From Fusarium oxysporum f. sp. lycopersici 4287 (taxonomy: Eukaryota > Ascomycota > Sordariomycetes > Hypocreales > Nectriaceae): a DNA stretch of 64,000 nucleotides. The notes below the pieces were generated by a model that was not told where the DNA came from, searched no databases, and saw nothing but the letters and a program-made list of their open reading frames with translations. The stretch spans positions 1,315,163 to 1,379,162 of the forward strand of contig NC_031000.1 of NCBI RefSeq assembly GCF_000149955.1, given 5' to 3'. This document shows positions 12,431 through 23,725 of the stretch, in pieces; position 1 is the first letter of the stretch, and each line of letters starts with the position of its first letter. The translations under genes were made by a program, and so were the position numbers.

Positions 12431-13432
12431 AAACTGAGTAGGCCAATAAATTAGGATACATCGGTGGGCTTTTTTGGGTGGCACATATGAGGCGGCCTAC
12501 AGCTATGTGCAGGGACTTATACGACCATTCATTGCTCAGTCATCGTGAAACAGACAGTCGGTATCTGGTCCTTGCCTTTTGCATAGCATCTTCGTAGCAT
12601 TAATCAATAAAGTCTCAGTTTCATTCGAATTGGAGAGTAAGCTTGTAGTAAATTAATAGAAGCTGCTCTGAAAGTCGAGCAAGGCGATTGCAACATTAAC
12701 AATTTCTAGGACAGTCCTCTTTTGAACCATCTTTCGGGCTACTCCGTGAGAAGGTATGACAGGTACAATGCGATCGAAGCCCTTCGGTGGGGTAAACACT
12801 GAGTAGAAGATTTACCACGCCGTCCCCCCAAGCAGCGCAAATTCTTGAGAGTGGTGCCAAGCTCATCAAGACAGTGGTGCATGATGCTGGTATACGAGCA
12901 CTTGAGTGGCCGCCCCGTTTCGGATCCGCTGCCAGTTCCGCAGCCGTGGTAATATTCCCACTTGCACAGAGCACGCATTATTAGTGTTTCATGTGTATAA
13001 CCGTTTGAGAGCAAAAGCTCGTTGGTGCGCAACCGCGCTCTCTGTCGGCTCCGAAAAACACAACCCTTCTGATTTGTGCTTGTCCAGCCACCAGCTTAAA
13101 TCTACGGCACTTCACCGCAAAATGACCATTTCCCCGCGGCCAACTGCCCCTGCAGCGGGGAAAGTTTGCTTGGTCCACAGGAAGAAGAGTGGATGTCTCA
13201 GACTACTACCGCCCAGTTGATCCCGACCCCAGTTTCGTTTCGTACAACCCCGGTCAGAGCTGACCATCATCTGAGTGACTATAGTTAACTGGCGACACTG
13301 GTGCTCTCGCCCTAAAATATATATTCCCTCGCTGTCTCGTCCATTTTTTCTTTGACTTTCCTCTCGAATCCCTCTTCAACCCTCACCCACTCTCCCTGGT
13401 GTTTCGCAATCTGTATCATCTCGGTTGCTACC
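12431..13432. other. Intergenic stretch with pyrimidine-rich leader at its end
   Basis: No gene recognised. The last 120 bp contain an AT-rich TATATAT box around 13317 and then CT-rich sequence up to the ATG at 13433, as in many filamentous-fungal promoters and leaders. Confidence 0.4.
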
Positions 13433-15263
13433 ATGTCTGGCCCTCCTTCGCGCATCCGGTCCATTGTAGGCCATTTACGACCGCAGACTCAGTGTCAACC
13501 TCAACCACCGCCGCATATTCACCATCTATCCCCCACCTTCTTCCTCGAGCGCGCCGCTGCTGTCGAATCCAATGCGGATGCCATCTTTCACATAACAACC
13601 AATGGTGTCGCTGTTCGCCGTTCATACCAAAGTTTCGCGGACCGAGCCCGTGGCCTAGCCTACTATTTCAAGAAATACAACCTAACTCCCATTGGCATCT
13701 TAGCACCCAACACACCGGCCTTTCTGGAGCCAGTTTATGGTATTGTCGCCGGCGGCGGCGTGATTGTTCCTGCCAATTACCGGTTGCAAGAGGACGATAT
13801 CGCCTACATCTTTGAGTTTGCTGAGGTAGATTGTATCATCGTGGACAAGGAGTTCGAGAACTTGCTTGGTGCCTTTACGAGGAAGCATCCTCAGGTGCCA
13901 TTGATTGTTGATCTGGCGAGTAGGGTAGTCCCACTCGGAAGGAAAACAAGTGCTAATCCCTCTGTTCCTGTAGGACACCGATGCCACTGACGGTCCCACA
14001 TGCGAACCGTTCAACCAAGCTATTCTCGAGGGCCTGGCCTATGACACAGAGCAAGGTAGCTACGCTTGGGCTACTTTGCAGTCAAATACCGAAGATGGCA
14101 TGCTGGCTATTCCGTTCACATCTGGCACAACATCACGACCCAAAGGCGTCGTCTACACTCACCGAGGCGCATACCTTGCAGCTGTAGGAAATATTATTGA
14201 ATCTGGCCTCAACCACGGACGGTACCGCTACCTATGGACTTTACCTATGTATTTACAACAAGCTTCACCTTGCAAATCGTGAAGTCGAGGTTAACTCTTC
14301 CTTTTTAGGTTCCACGCCATGGGGTGGACGTTTCCCTGGTCGGTTGTGGCTGTTCGAGGGTTGAACGTGTGCCTTCGAAAGATAGACTACCCACTCATCT
14401 GGAAGCTGCTGAAAGAAGAGGGAATCACGCACTTTAATGCGGCTCCAACCGTTAATACTCTGCTGGTAGCGGCCAAGGAGGCTATAAAGCTCCCACATCT
14501 AGTGCAAGTAACTGTAACAGCAAGCCCGCCGGAGGGCCATCTCTTTGAACAGATGGTAAGGCGAGCTCTTGATGTCGCTGACATGGGATTTGCGTATACT
14601 AATTTATGCTCCTTGTCTAGGCAAACCTTAACCTCATGCCTGTTCACGTTTACGGAATGACAGGTGAGTATCTCTGAGCAACATGGCACATGTCAATGAC
14701 AACCGCTAACTCTGTTAGAAACCTATGGTCCCATCACGAAAAGCTATCAGCTCCCGGAATGGGAAAGTCTCCCCGCTCAGCAAAAGTACGCTAAGATGGC
14801 TCGCCAAGGCCATGGTTTCGTAACAAATTTGCCCATTCGCATCATTAAACCTAATCAACCAGAAGGTATTCTTATCGATGTTGCCAAGGACGGTCAAGAG
14901 ATTGGAGAAATCATCTTTTCGGGAAACAGTAGTTTGGGAAAAAAAGGATACCAAAAAGCTAGCATGGGTCTCCCATAGCGGCATGTCCTGTGTTGCGCAT
15001 TACACTCCGGAGACTTGGCTGTCTGGCATCCCGGCGGGAGCGCACAGATCCTGGATCGCGCCAAGGATATCATCATATCTGGTGGCGAAAACATTTCTTC
15101 CGTGGCGCTGGAGAGTATGCTCGTCCAACACCCGGATATTCTAGAGGCTGGTGTTGTGCCAATCCCAGATTACTACTGGGGTGAGAGGTCAAAGGCGTAT
15201 ATCACGGGGAAGATCAAGAAAACCGATTTATGGAACTGGGCTAAGAAGGCGCCAAAGGCGTAA
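13433..15263 (+). pseudogene. AMP-binding acyl-CoA ligase family, degraded C-terminus
   Basis: Exons 13433..13915, 13974..14248, 14309..14555, 14621..14663 and 14719 onward join in frame. They encode an ANL-superfamily adenylating enzyme, which activates a carboxylic acid with ATP. Motifs seen: the AMP signature FTSGTTSRPKGVVYTHR, HAMGW, YGMTETYGP, and GGENISSVALESML after the helix region. The first intron starts with GC (GCGAGT). Lesions: the frame hits TAG at 14976..14978 inside a scrambled stretch before GDLAVWHPGG, and the ORF ends at 15263 without the C-terminal catalytic-lysine segment. An 11-G run follows almost at once. The protein is therefore probably non-functional. The substrate cannot be inferred. 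Confidence 0.75.
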
Positions 15264-16046
15264 AGTACCGGGGGGGGGGGAGTTTTCAGCCGTAATTGAT
15301 GCTCTTTCATATCGGAAGTCACCAAATCCGGCCATCTCAATGTTTCATGATGACATTGTGCCTCCGGTCTGAGTGAAGCTTATGGCGGTACTTTGGCCCA
15401 AGAAGGTGCAAAGCAGTCTATTTGCTCTGGACATGGACATTCTTAAAATTCATCGGAGATGTGCTTGCCCTCTAAGATATTTCCACCCGGCGTAGTTTAT
15501 TTGAGATTGTGCTTAGGCTTAGGCAGTAATCAGCAGCCTAGGGAAATACGCGCCCTCCAACCGACAGGCTGCATGGTAACGTCTCTCTGTCAGTGGTTTT
15601 GCTACTCGTCTTGCGCGCACGCTGCAGCACAAAAGACCAGGTGGCATTCGGGCACCCAGTCTTTACCCGGTATCTAGCCGCAACTGTGGGCAACGTCGCC
15701 CATATCATAATGGTTCCTTGTTGGAAACTAGATCGTCAAAGATGGGTCGATAGCCAGATGCTTCGGTTGAGTGCATGCCGATCCAAATATGAGATCGTGC
15801 CGTCTAACCTGCTCTGGACAATTGCCGAGCGGGCCTGGCTTCTGTGCAGCCTTGAAAGGCTGGGTATGACTTTCGGGTTTGGCCCAGATGGGGTACTTCC
15901 AAAATGGGACTGAAAGTGGCTTCACATGGTAGTCAAGACAATAAAAGAGTGGTGCCCAGGGTTCCAAGACAAAGATGAAGCAAGTGACGCCGACTCCCTG
16001 CAGCCGCAAACAATCGGTAGCAAATTCCCTTGTCCGTTCACTCAGA
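15264..16046. other. Intergenic stretch, no gene recognised
   Basis: Starts with an 11-G homopolymer (about 15270-15280), a site prone to sequencing error. No recognisable coding motif was found. Confidence 0.45.
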
Positions 16047-17819
16047 ATGGGAGGCTATCACTTCAAACACGAACGCCTTAGTGAAGTTATTGGGCTGGAA
16101 CGTGGAACGGACATCGTACAGTTCCGCGGGATACCTTACGCCGCCATCCCAGCTCGATTTCGGCAAAGTACTCTGAACGACACTCTGCCCTCACAACCTT
16201 TTGATGCAAGACAACCAGGGCAGGTTTACAGACCCTCGAGCTTTTTGGGTGGAATTCCCGGTTGGCCCTTGATATCTTCCAAAAACAGCCCATTTTGTCC
16301 TCAATTGCTCATTAAACCCGTTGCCTTTTGGGACCAACCGCCAGGCGAGGACTACCCCGTCCTGACCGCATCCAAAAGCGACTGAGTACGGGTGTCTGAA
16401 TCTTAACATCACCGCTCCAACCGGAGCTCTTGAGAACGCAGAAAATGACAAGGTTCCTGTGCTCGTGTTCATTCATGGAGGCGGCTTCATCTCCGGATCA
16501 CAATGCATCGCCTTCAATGGCCGAGAGATTTCTGACCCTACGAACTTGATCCAAGTGAGCCGTAAGTGTAATCAGGCTGTCATTGTTGTAACGATCAACT
16601 ACCGGGTTGGTCCGCTGGGTTTCCTTGCATCAAAAGATTTGGTAACTTACAACAAGACACACGGTGAGCCTGTGGGAAACTATGGGTTACATGACCAGGC
16701 TCGGGCCCTAGATTGGGTCAGCCGGTTCATACACGGCTTTGGTGGTGACCCAGGCAATATCACGGTTAATGGTACCAGCGCAGGAGCCATCTCGACACAC
16801 TACCACACGCTGTTCCCGGACCACAAGTTCAAACGCGCCATCCTCTCCAGCGGAACCATCATCGGCCTGGGTCCCCAAACCATGGATGAACACGAAGCCA
16901 ACCTTTCCAAGTACGTGGAGGCCGTGCCCAACTCGAACCAACCAAACTGCACGACAGTCGAGCTCTTGCAGTCGGCGCCTGTGCAGGAGCTTGTGACTGC
17001 CGTGCCAGCTTTCCTTTCATACCCCTTAGTGGATGGCCAATGGGTAACGCGAGATGTTCGGAACTCGCTTGCAATCGAGAATCCACCAGACATTATGATA
17101 GGGAGCTGCGCGTATGAGGTAAGCTGTGGCCCAGCAGCCGTGCCATAAGGAGGTCGAAGCTAACACACCAACCTTCACAGCAAGATGTCAGCGAGATGCT
17201 CCTAGAACACGCCACAACAACAAAAACCTTGTCCGATGACAGGTTCCTTCTTACTGTCAAGGATATTCTCTCTACAAACGGCATTTTCCACGATGCAGTA
17301 GACCTATTGATTGCCGACCGGGTCATACGGGAAGCATATAATATCCGGAGGAACGACTCTGCCGATTTACAGAACTGGGCCGCCCTCATCGGAGATATCA
17401 CGTTGCGAATTCCTCTGGTCTTCATGGCATCCCTCCAGCCCGACCGACCAATGCTCATATATGAGATTACCGCGACCAACCCTTTCACTAATAGCTCTAT
17501 GCATTACCAAAAGGCTAATCATGGCATCAATGACTTCCTACTGTTCGATGTCGCCGAAGACGCGGTCCCAGAGAAGCATCTGGAGGAATGGCGGCGCGCT
17601 GTAGCGGCCCTCCAGTCTGTATGGTTGGACTTTTGTCATGGACTGACGCCTTGGCCGCCAGCCAAAAGCTCTGGCATAGGCTTCGGCCCATTTTACAGAA
17701 TCGATAATACTGTTGGCGGAGCCGTGTGTCAAACTTTGGACGAGCTGGTCGGGAAGCCAACGGTCAAAAGATGGTCAATTGTTTTGCGTCAAGCTCGCAA
17801 ATTCCAAACGCAGAAGTAG
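16047..17819 (+). pseudogene. Second type-B carboxylesterase, frameshifted
   Basis: Paralogue of the enzyme at 3730: the same N-terminal motif (DIVQFRGIPYA), the same first intron position and phase, HGGGF oxyanion motif, GTSAG nucleophile elbow and a C-terminal HG motif. Exons: 16047..16219, 16289..17118, 17181..17819. Intron 1 (16220..16288) begins with GC where the paralogue has GT. It is 69 bp and open, so retention would also stay in frame. One extra T at about 16383 shifts the frame between ASKSD and EYGCLNLNI, creating TGA at once; both sides are otherwise good family sequence. Intron 2 (17119..17180) is normal. If the extra base is a sequencing error the gene would be intact, so the pseudogene call rests on one nucleotide. 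Confidence 0.75.
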
Positions 17820-18353
17820 CGTGCGTCGTAGCTGATGGGAGAGTCTGCAGGAGGTCAATATAAAAGTCGCATAATACACATGCTTACGTTGCCATTGGGC
17901 ATGGCATATTTGTTGGTCCACAATGTTCAATGGACTTTCCAATCTCAAAAGATACAGGTAGGCAGGTGTCGCGAAAAACTTTCAACTCACTAATGCAGCT
18001 CAAGCATTCTTGGGGTGCATGTCGTCCTGGAGATCCCGGAAGTGGTATTTGGAGCTGGTAGCCGGCCTGCATGAATTCGCACTACCGAGGGAAACAGTCG
18101 CAGGACAAAGCTAGAAGAGCGACAAATTTGCAGCAGTACCCTGCTAGAACCCCATGTAGGAGACCTGGGACTCAAAAGAGGCATGACTCGACGAGGATGC
18201 ACACCCGCAGCTACACCGCAGATATACGTCGTTGAAGCCCGCTCGCAGTCTCGTTACAGCTATTGCATAAATGCGTCTTGATTTCTGCACTCGTCTGAGG
18301 ACTTGAGATAGTAACTTTGCAAGAAAACGAGATACTCTATTAAGCTAGGCAGA
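17820..18353. other. Intergenic stretch between convergent genes
   Basis: Lies between the 3' ends of the plus-strand esterase and the minus-strand hydrolase. No gene recognised. Confidence 0.45.
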
Positions 18354-19305
18354 CTATTGACCAGAGCGCCCCGTTACCCCTAACATCCAGCCCAAGGCTT
18401 CGTTGGCGTCTGCAACAAACTGTATCGAAGCTTCAAGATCAGGCAAGGCGATGAAGCCGTGAGGATAGCCCGGATAGACCTTCAGTTTCATGTCCACGTT
18501 GTGGTCTTCCAGAGTCCTGGCGTACATCAACCCATCGTCTCTCAACGGATCCAATCCAGCCACTTGAATAAATGTCCGCGGAAGCTTTGACGACGAGAAC
18601 GAGTCACTCATGTTGTCGGGTGACCGTTCTGGGGAGTCCTCGTCAGGCGCGTACAAACTATTGATAATGTCCAGATCCGGCGACCTGAGGACCGGAGACT
18701 ATGAATTGGGCTCTAGCAAGCCAAAGGTGCTTGTACTTTTCAGGTACATGCTTTTCAGACATGAGTATGGGAAAGATAAGCCACAGGCCCGTAATTTTTT
18801 GTCGCAGCGGGTTTACGGTCGCCATATGGGTACTGGTGACTGCTAGGTTACCACCGGCTGAGCCGCCACACACAATGAAGCCTGCTGACGGATCAGCCCC
18901 AATGCTTTCGGCGTTTTCTGTGACCCACTCCAGGCCGTCCCGAATATCGTTGCCTGGAATCGGGAAAGGGTGCTCTGGTGCAAGCCTGTATGAGAGCGCA
19001 ACGACGGTTGCCCCGTGTGTTGCAGCGATGATTCGGGCAAGCGATGCCAACTGTAGGTTGCTGCCAAGGATGAAGCCACCGCCGTATATCAACACGATAA
19101 GGGGGCTACCTTTCGAAGGAGCGCCTGGTGAGCGGAAAATCCTGGTGCTACTCTGGTGGCCGTCGCGAGTGGGGATGAGAACTACGCGGTCTTCGACTCC
19201 GAAAGATGGTGCGGACTCATACGCCGCTTTCTCAGAAGAATCATTTTGGTCGCGTAGCTTCCGGATATCTGAGCAGTCTGTGGCAGGTAGTGGAACCTTG
19301 CTCAT
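18354..19305 (-). pseudogene. HSL-like alpha/beta hydrolase (Abhydrolase_3), broken
   Basis: The N-terminal part (19305 down to about 18700) has the HSL-family layout: an oxyanion motif reading YGGGF where HGGGF is usual, SYRLAPEHPFP, and the nucleophile elbow GGSAGG where GDSAGG is usual. The C-terminal part (from about 18690) carries DPLRDDG with the catalytic Asp and GYPHGF with the catalytic His. The two parts are in different frames. In the second frame a TAG precedes SPVLRSPDLDIINSLYAPDE. One indel plus one nonsense change (CAG to TAG would fit) therefore separates Ser from Asp/His. Substitutions in both the oxyanion and elbow motifs suggest decay or changed function. Likely role before decay: ester or lactone hydrolysis. 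Confidence 0.72.
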
Positions 19306-19442
19306 GATCTGAACCGTGGTCAGCGGTCACTGGTGCGTTTGTATCAGTCAGTATCGACGCCCCACGACTTACCTGGCTCAGTTCTAAAGCGTATTAACCC
19401 AGGCGTAATACCGCCTCAGGGGAGTTGTAGTCTTGAATGGAC

Positions 19443-20055
19443 ATTGTGAGTAGGGTTCCGTCGAGGTAATTTACCGAACGGTAATTTACCTATCTGACCA
19501 AGGTTTTTGACGTCAGAAACCTCGAGGTATTTTGCATGTCAAAAACCTCTCATTGGCCAATGCCCATTTCATCTCCACTATTTTCCATATCGGTCTCTTC
19601 CCAACCCCAGCCATCCACAACAATGGAGTCTTGGAAGGCGTTTTCTATCTTTATCAGCCAAGCAACGTCAACTGTCTCCCAACCATTCGGTTCTGCCGGA
19701 TTATCTTTGACCGTCTTGAGCCTCTTTAGCACCCGACTGTTCATATAGATGAAAGTGACCTTATCGGTGCTAAGTGGACTAAGCCGATTCCGAAGCTTAC
19801 AATGAAGGTAGTTCGTAGCACTAAAGGAACGCTGTGAAGGAACAGAGCGCAGAAGGGAATTTGGTGATAATTTGTGTGCTGCATCGGTTATTTGACGCGC
19901 TAAACCTATTCCGTACACCAGCTAATCCTAATATGGCCACTCACTAAGCCTAAAATGGGAGAGTTTTTGACGTAAATTACCGCCAAAAACCCCCTTTAGG
20001 AATTTGACGGTCAAGAACGGTTTTTGACGGTCAAAAACGGAACCCTAATTGTGAG
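19443..20055. mobile_element. Small non-autonomous hAT element with 8-bp target duplication
   Basis: The element itself is 19451..20047 (597 bp). It begins TAGGGTTCCG and ends CGGAACCCTA, perfect terminal inverted repeats of at least 10 bp. It is flanked on both sides by the identical 8-mer ATTGTGAG (19443..19450 and 20048..20055). An 8-bp duplication is the hallmark of hAT transposition. Subterminal TTTTTGACG-type motifs occur in both orientations. The only coding remnant is the minus-strand frame at 19550..19918. Perfect duplication and terminal repeats point to fairly recent insertion by a transposase supplied elsewhere. Confidence 0.85.
19550..19918 (-). pseudogene. hAT transposase C-terminal dimerisation fragment
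   Basis: The 122-codon frame contains RSFSATNYLHCKLRNRLS followed by FIYMNSRVLKR, the typical shape of the hAT C-terminal dimerisation region. The catalytic core and N-terminal zinc finger are absent, so the element has an internal deletion. It lies wholly inside the 597-bp hAT element. Confidence 0.72.
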
Positions 20056-20722
20056 TGCTCGGGCAACGGGTGATGATAGAGCTCGGGACTTTGGGAAGGG
20101 ATTTTCTGGGCAACAAGGCAAGGTAACAGGCGAAATTGCACCTCTCTATAAGCGTCTCGGTGGAAATTCGATGATGTCCGGGGCCCGGAACATCGGTGTC
20201 GCGATGAATTCCGAACACATCTGTGCTAGTCCGAATCTGGAAAATATCCGGAGCAGGCCGAGCAGGCGCCTGCCCAAGGGCCGAGTTGTCGGTCCGACAC
20301 ATGCTACAACAGGCTGTGGAGGATTGAACAAATTGAAGCCTCGCATTTTGTTGGGGGAGGTTGACCAGGGAAATCCCATGGAGCCTTGCATAGAAAATCC
20401 AATTAGGAAGATGGGTTGGCTTTAAGCTCATGGGAAGACTTTGACGAAGGCAGAGATAATAGAGCCAGTAAAATACGGATTGTGACAGCCCAAGGCAACT
20501 AGTGACTCCTTGCCTCCAAGTGCTCATGGTTGACTGTGAGATATTCGAACTCGCTCCCACAGTTCGCTCTCCTGGTGACAAAACCGGCAAGACTGCTTCC
20601 AGGCGAGAGATCACGAGGTGTTATTCGCCCTGCCCGTTTCGCTGTCTATTTCTTCCATTCAACACCACATATTGGAACGAAAAGAACCGTCTACAAAACA
20701 CCCACAGGACTCATCAAGGGAT
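20056..20722. other. Upstream region of Ras-like remnant, no separate gene accepted
   Basis: A 189-codon minus-strand frame crosses this stretch and the end of the hAT element but has no known motif. Part of it is the dispersed repeat at 20225..20319. I treat the whole as non-coding. Confidence 0.45.
20225..20319 (+). repeat. Dispersed repeat copy 2, carries TGTCGGTCCGACA palindrome
   Basis: Aligns with 2622..2716 over about 95 bp. The palindrome TGTCGGTCCGACA sits at 20287..20299, 424 bp before the Ras-like ATG. Confidence 0.65.
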
Positions 20723-21334
20723 ATGACACGCGTAGGAGCATTATATAAGTTGGCGGTCATTGGAGGCTCAGGAGTTGGCAAAACTGCATTAGTCATACAG
20801 TTTTGTTTCCAGCATTTCGTAGAGGCGGTAAGTTCAGTCAACCTATGCCTCATTAAACCTTTACTGAACAGGCTGCAATAGTATGACCCTACCATTGAGG
20901 ATTTGTATTCGATGCAGGCAACAATAGACGGCGAGCCAAGCACTCTGGAGATTCTCGACACAGCAGGTAAAGAGCTGTATAGCACATTTTATGAGCAAAC
21001 CGTTAGATATGCCGAAGGCTTTATCCTTATTTACAGCATTACCTCTAGATCCTCATTTGGCTACATTGAAGGTCTTCTCCGCCATGTTACGTCCTTGTTC
21101 CCCGCCTCGGTATCGCGCTCCCATTGTAAGCCATCTACACTTGGGAGACTTCAGATACCCGTCATACTTGTTGGGAACAAGATAGATAAGGATATGAAAC
21201 GTGAAGTCGCAACACAGGAGGGCCATGCAGGCGGCCGCTACATCCGCACCCGGGTGCGGCGGTTATGTAAGCGTTCGTCACCCACTAAACAACTGCGCGC
21301 AATGTTCAAATCTCAAGATCCAGAACGGCCATGA
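20723..21334 (+). pseudogene. Ras-family small GTPase, C-terminus degraded
   Basis: Exons 20723..20827 and 20882..21334 (intron 54 bp, phase 0) give 186 residues. Ras motifs are clear: G1 GGSGVGKTAL, G2 YDPTIED, G3 DTAGKE (normally DTAGQE; Gln to Lys at the catalytic glutamine) and G4 GNKID. After REVATQEGHA the expected G5 SAK segment and the C-terminal CAAX box are missing. Shifting frame after 'GHA' gives AAATSAPGCGGYV, closer to the expected helix, so a 1-bp indel near 21227 is likely. The end lies only 8 bp from the MULE-derived ORF on the other strand, which may have truncated it. Probably a non-functional signalling GTPase. Confidence 0.62.
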
Positions 21335-21342
21335 ATTCCTAA

Positions 21343-23222
21343 TTATCTATCTGAGTATAAATTCTGCTGCTCTTTACCATCCTTCTCGGCCGCTTCCCAG
21401 ACCCCACGCGTGCCTCTTCTACTAGAAAAAAGACTGCTTTCCATCTCTACGGCTACCTGGGCCTCAACCCTGTCATCTTCTGCCTTGCTCCAATCTAGGT
21501 AGGCCATCATCTCCTCCTTGATCCAGTCTCTAGATCCGGTTGGCATCGTACAGCACTTTCCCATCTGCTTCCAGTCAAGGCACAATTGGTAGCTTGCCTT
21601 ATCGTATCGTAGAGGCAGACCCAACGCCTTTTGATATGCCTGGTTAGTTTTAATACTTCCACGAGGCTGGGCCTTGTACCAAGCATCTCGAGCAGCAACA
21701 TATCTCTGATAGATAGCCTGTGGATCATCATATCTTACTGTCGGCGCCGCCCCTGCCTGTGTCGATGATGCTGCCGGCTCTATGTTGGCTTTGCCGCCGA
21801 CATTAACGACGATGCAGCTAGTACTATCCCTATCTGACCCGGCCTGCCCTGACGGTCCCGACGACGGTGCCAACGGCGTTAGCATTACCTGCCCCGATAA
21901 TCCCGACGATAATGACGCTAACGATTATAAGATCTCCTCGTACCGCAGAGGGCATACTTTCGAGGTCATCTTATGACCTAGTGTGTGGCATCTGCTGCAT
22001 TTAGGCTATGCTCTCGGTTATGCTACTGCCTCAACTGCCTCAAATGCGCTAGGCTCTCGCCTTGTGCTCGTTATCGGCTGATTACGACTCTCGTTATTGG
22101 CTTAGGGCTGTTCTGGTGGGTTCTAGCATAGGCTGTGGCTGAGCTATACATCGCTTCAAGTGCCAGTGGGGATGAAAATGCTCCAGTAAAAGGGCCTTCT
22201 TTTACATGGTAGTCCATGAGAGGTTGTGAAGCTCTGGCTGCAGGGAGCTTTAAGCGCCGAAAGCAACTGCTGTTGTTCTTGCACCTTGCGTAAAGCCTGA
22301 TGTGAAACCCAGCCCCGTATAGCCTGAAACAGTACCCCCGAAATATCTAGCGGTATCCGTACCTGTTGAGAGACCCGTATATGTTTCAGTTCCTTCAATT
22401 GGTTGGCAATAGCAGGTCTTATGGCTTGGCAGGTATCAAAGAGATCTAGCGTAGATGTCTTGATGTGTGATTTTATCTGGGAATGAATTCCTTCCGCCCT
22501 AGGAAATTTATTAGTATCTATCTTCTATGGTTCTATGATCCCATAAGCTACCTGCCTTGAGGTAGCAATGTTGCCGAAGCGCAAGTGTTTATCTACCCAT
22601 GCTTTCACGATCCTCTCTCTATAAGGTTTAAGCCAGAATGTCTTAATATACCCAACTGCCTCAGTGTATTTCTCGGCTTGTTTACGCTCAAAGCTAGCCA
22701 GACGCTCTTGAAATACCGCTTCAGTTGGTGAGGCTACAATCGAGTGCCAGGATGCATAGAATTCATCCCATGCTTTCTCTGGCTGGTCTCCGTCGCCCAG
22801 CAGAAAGACAGGTCGGCAATGCTGTAAGACCGCCTTGTTGATGTGCCAGAGGCAAAGCAGCGCCTTGGAAAATGGGAACCAGGTTGCGGAAGCATTCATA
22901 GCCGCTAGCCATCGGGCTGTCAAGATGACAGAAGGAAGGCTGTGCTTGTAGAGGGATCTGAGATGCTGCAAGGCCCACGAGTGGTCCTCTTCTGTCTCGC
23001 CGGAGAGAAATGCAAAGGCGATGCAGAATGAGCGCTGGCAGGAGTCAACGCCAACCATATCAAGGAGTTGCATAGCGTGTTTATTCGTCTTGTAAGTACA
23101 ATCTAATATCAGGACGTCAGGATTGCTCTGCAGATATGCGATAGAGCCTGGATGGGCGAAGAAGATAGCCTTTAGCCGAGTATCTGCACCCAATCGAACC
23201 CGGCACCAGAAACCCCCCCTGT
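21343..23222 (-). mobile_element. Mutator-like (MULE, Hop-type) transposon, truncated
   Basis: Minus-strand transposase. 22525..23222 carries the MULE DDE core (LILDCTYKTNKHAMQLLDMVG, then FLSGETEEDHSWAL and LLCLWHINKAV). The same frame continues across a single TAG at 22522..22524 into GIHSQIKSHIKTSTLDLFD. A SWIM-like piece follows at 22156..22400 (CSQSFTTSHGLPC), with frame damage after it. A second frame, 21343..21885, matches the downstream ORF usually seen with this family. The N-terminal part is missing: the frame is cut at 23222 by an LTR. No terminal inverted repeats were found, so the borders are approximate. Confidence 0.75.
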
Positions 23223-23421
23223 TGTTGGAAAATCCGGGGATCCCCCTTCCCTTCAGGATTCAGACTGTTAGTCTGAAAGTCCTAGATTTAAAGTTCAAAA
23301 TCCTAGATGAAATCATCTAGAGATATAAACCCGAGAAGAACTTTCATCTCAATGGTTAACAATCAAGTTTCATAAAAATATATATATTTTCACCCAGCAC
23401 TACTGCGCAAGATAAACAACA
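23223..23421 (+). repeat. Solo LTR of a retrotransposon, copy 1
   Basis: 199 bp beginning TGTTGGAAAA and ending AAACAACA, the TG...CA form of LTRs. It is roughly 85 % similar by eye to the reverse complement of 34705..34889. No internal gag/pol sequence flanks it, so it is a solo LTR. It truncates the MULE transposase frame. No clear target duplication was seen. Confidence 0.72.
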
Positions 23422-23725
23422 TGGATTAAACTTTTCGTACCCCTCATGTACTTCTGAGGTGACCGAGATAAGTGGGGCGAGTCACATTGCGGAGATCCGC
23501 ACGCATTGGGGAGATAGGAAGTTTTATTATTGTTGAGCCCGCAAGTTATAGAGCGCACTAATCCAGTTTGTGGCGTTCGGCATATCTTCGCATAAAAGCT
23601 TGTCACCCCGGTTTAAAAGCCACGGCGCCTCTGGGCATCGATGATTCATTCATCCACACTAAGAATTCAACCAACTCACCTGTTAGCTCCCCGTGACGTT
23701 CCATGAGCTACCATCAATTCAAGCC

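Noticed and set aside
15270..15280. G homopolymer as a possible G-quadruplex or regulatory site
   Set aside because: A single uninterrupted run next to a dead gene; more likely slippage or sequencing noise.
18701..19312. 203-codon plus-strand frame
   Set aside because: Lies opposite the HSL-like hydrolase, whose motifs are clear on the minus strand.
20045..20614. 189-codon minus-strand frame
   Set aside because: Runs across the end of the hAT element and a dispersed repeat; no recognisable domain, and the shared part at 2.6 kb is in a different context.
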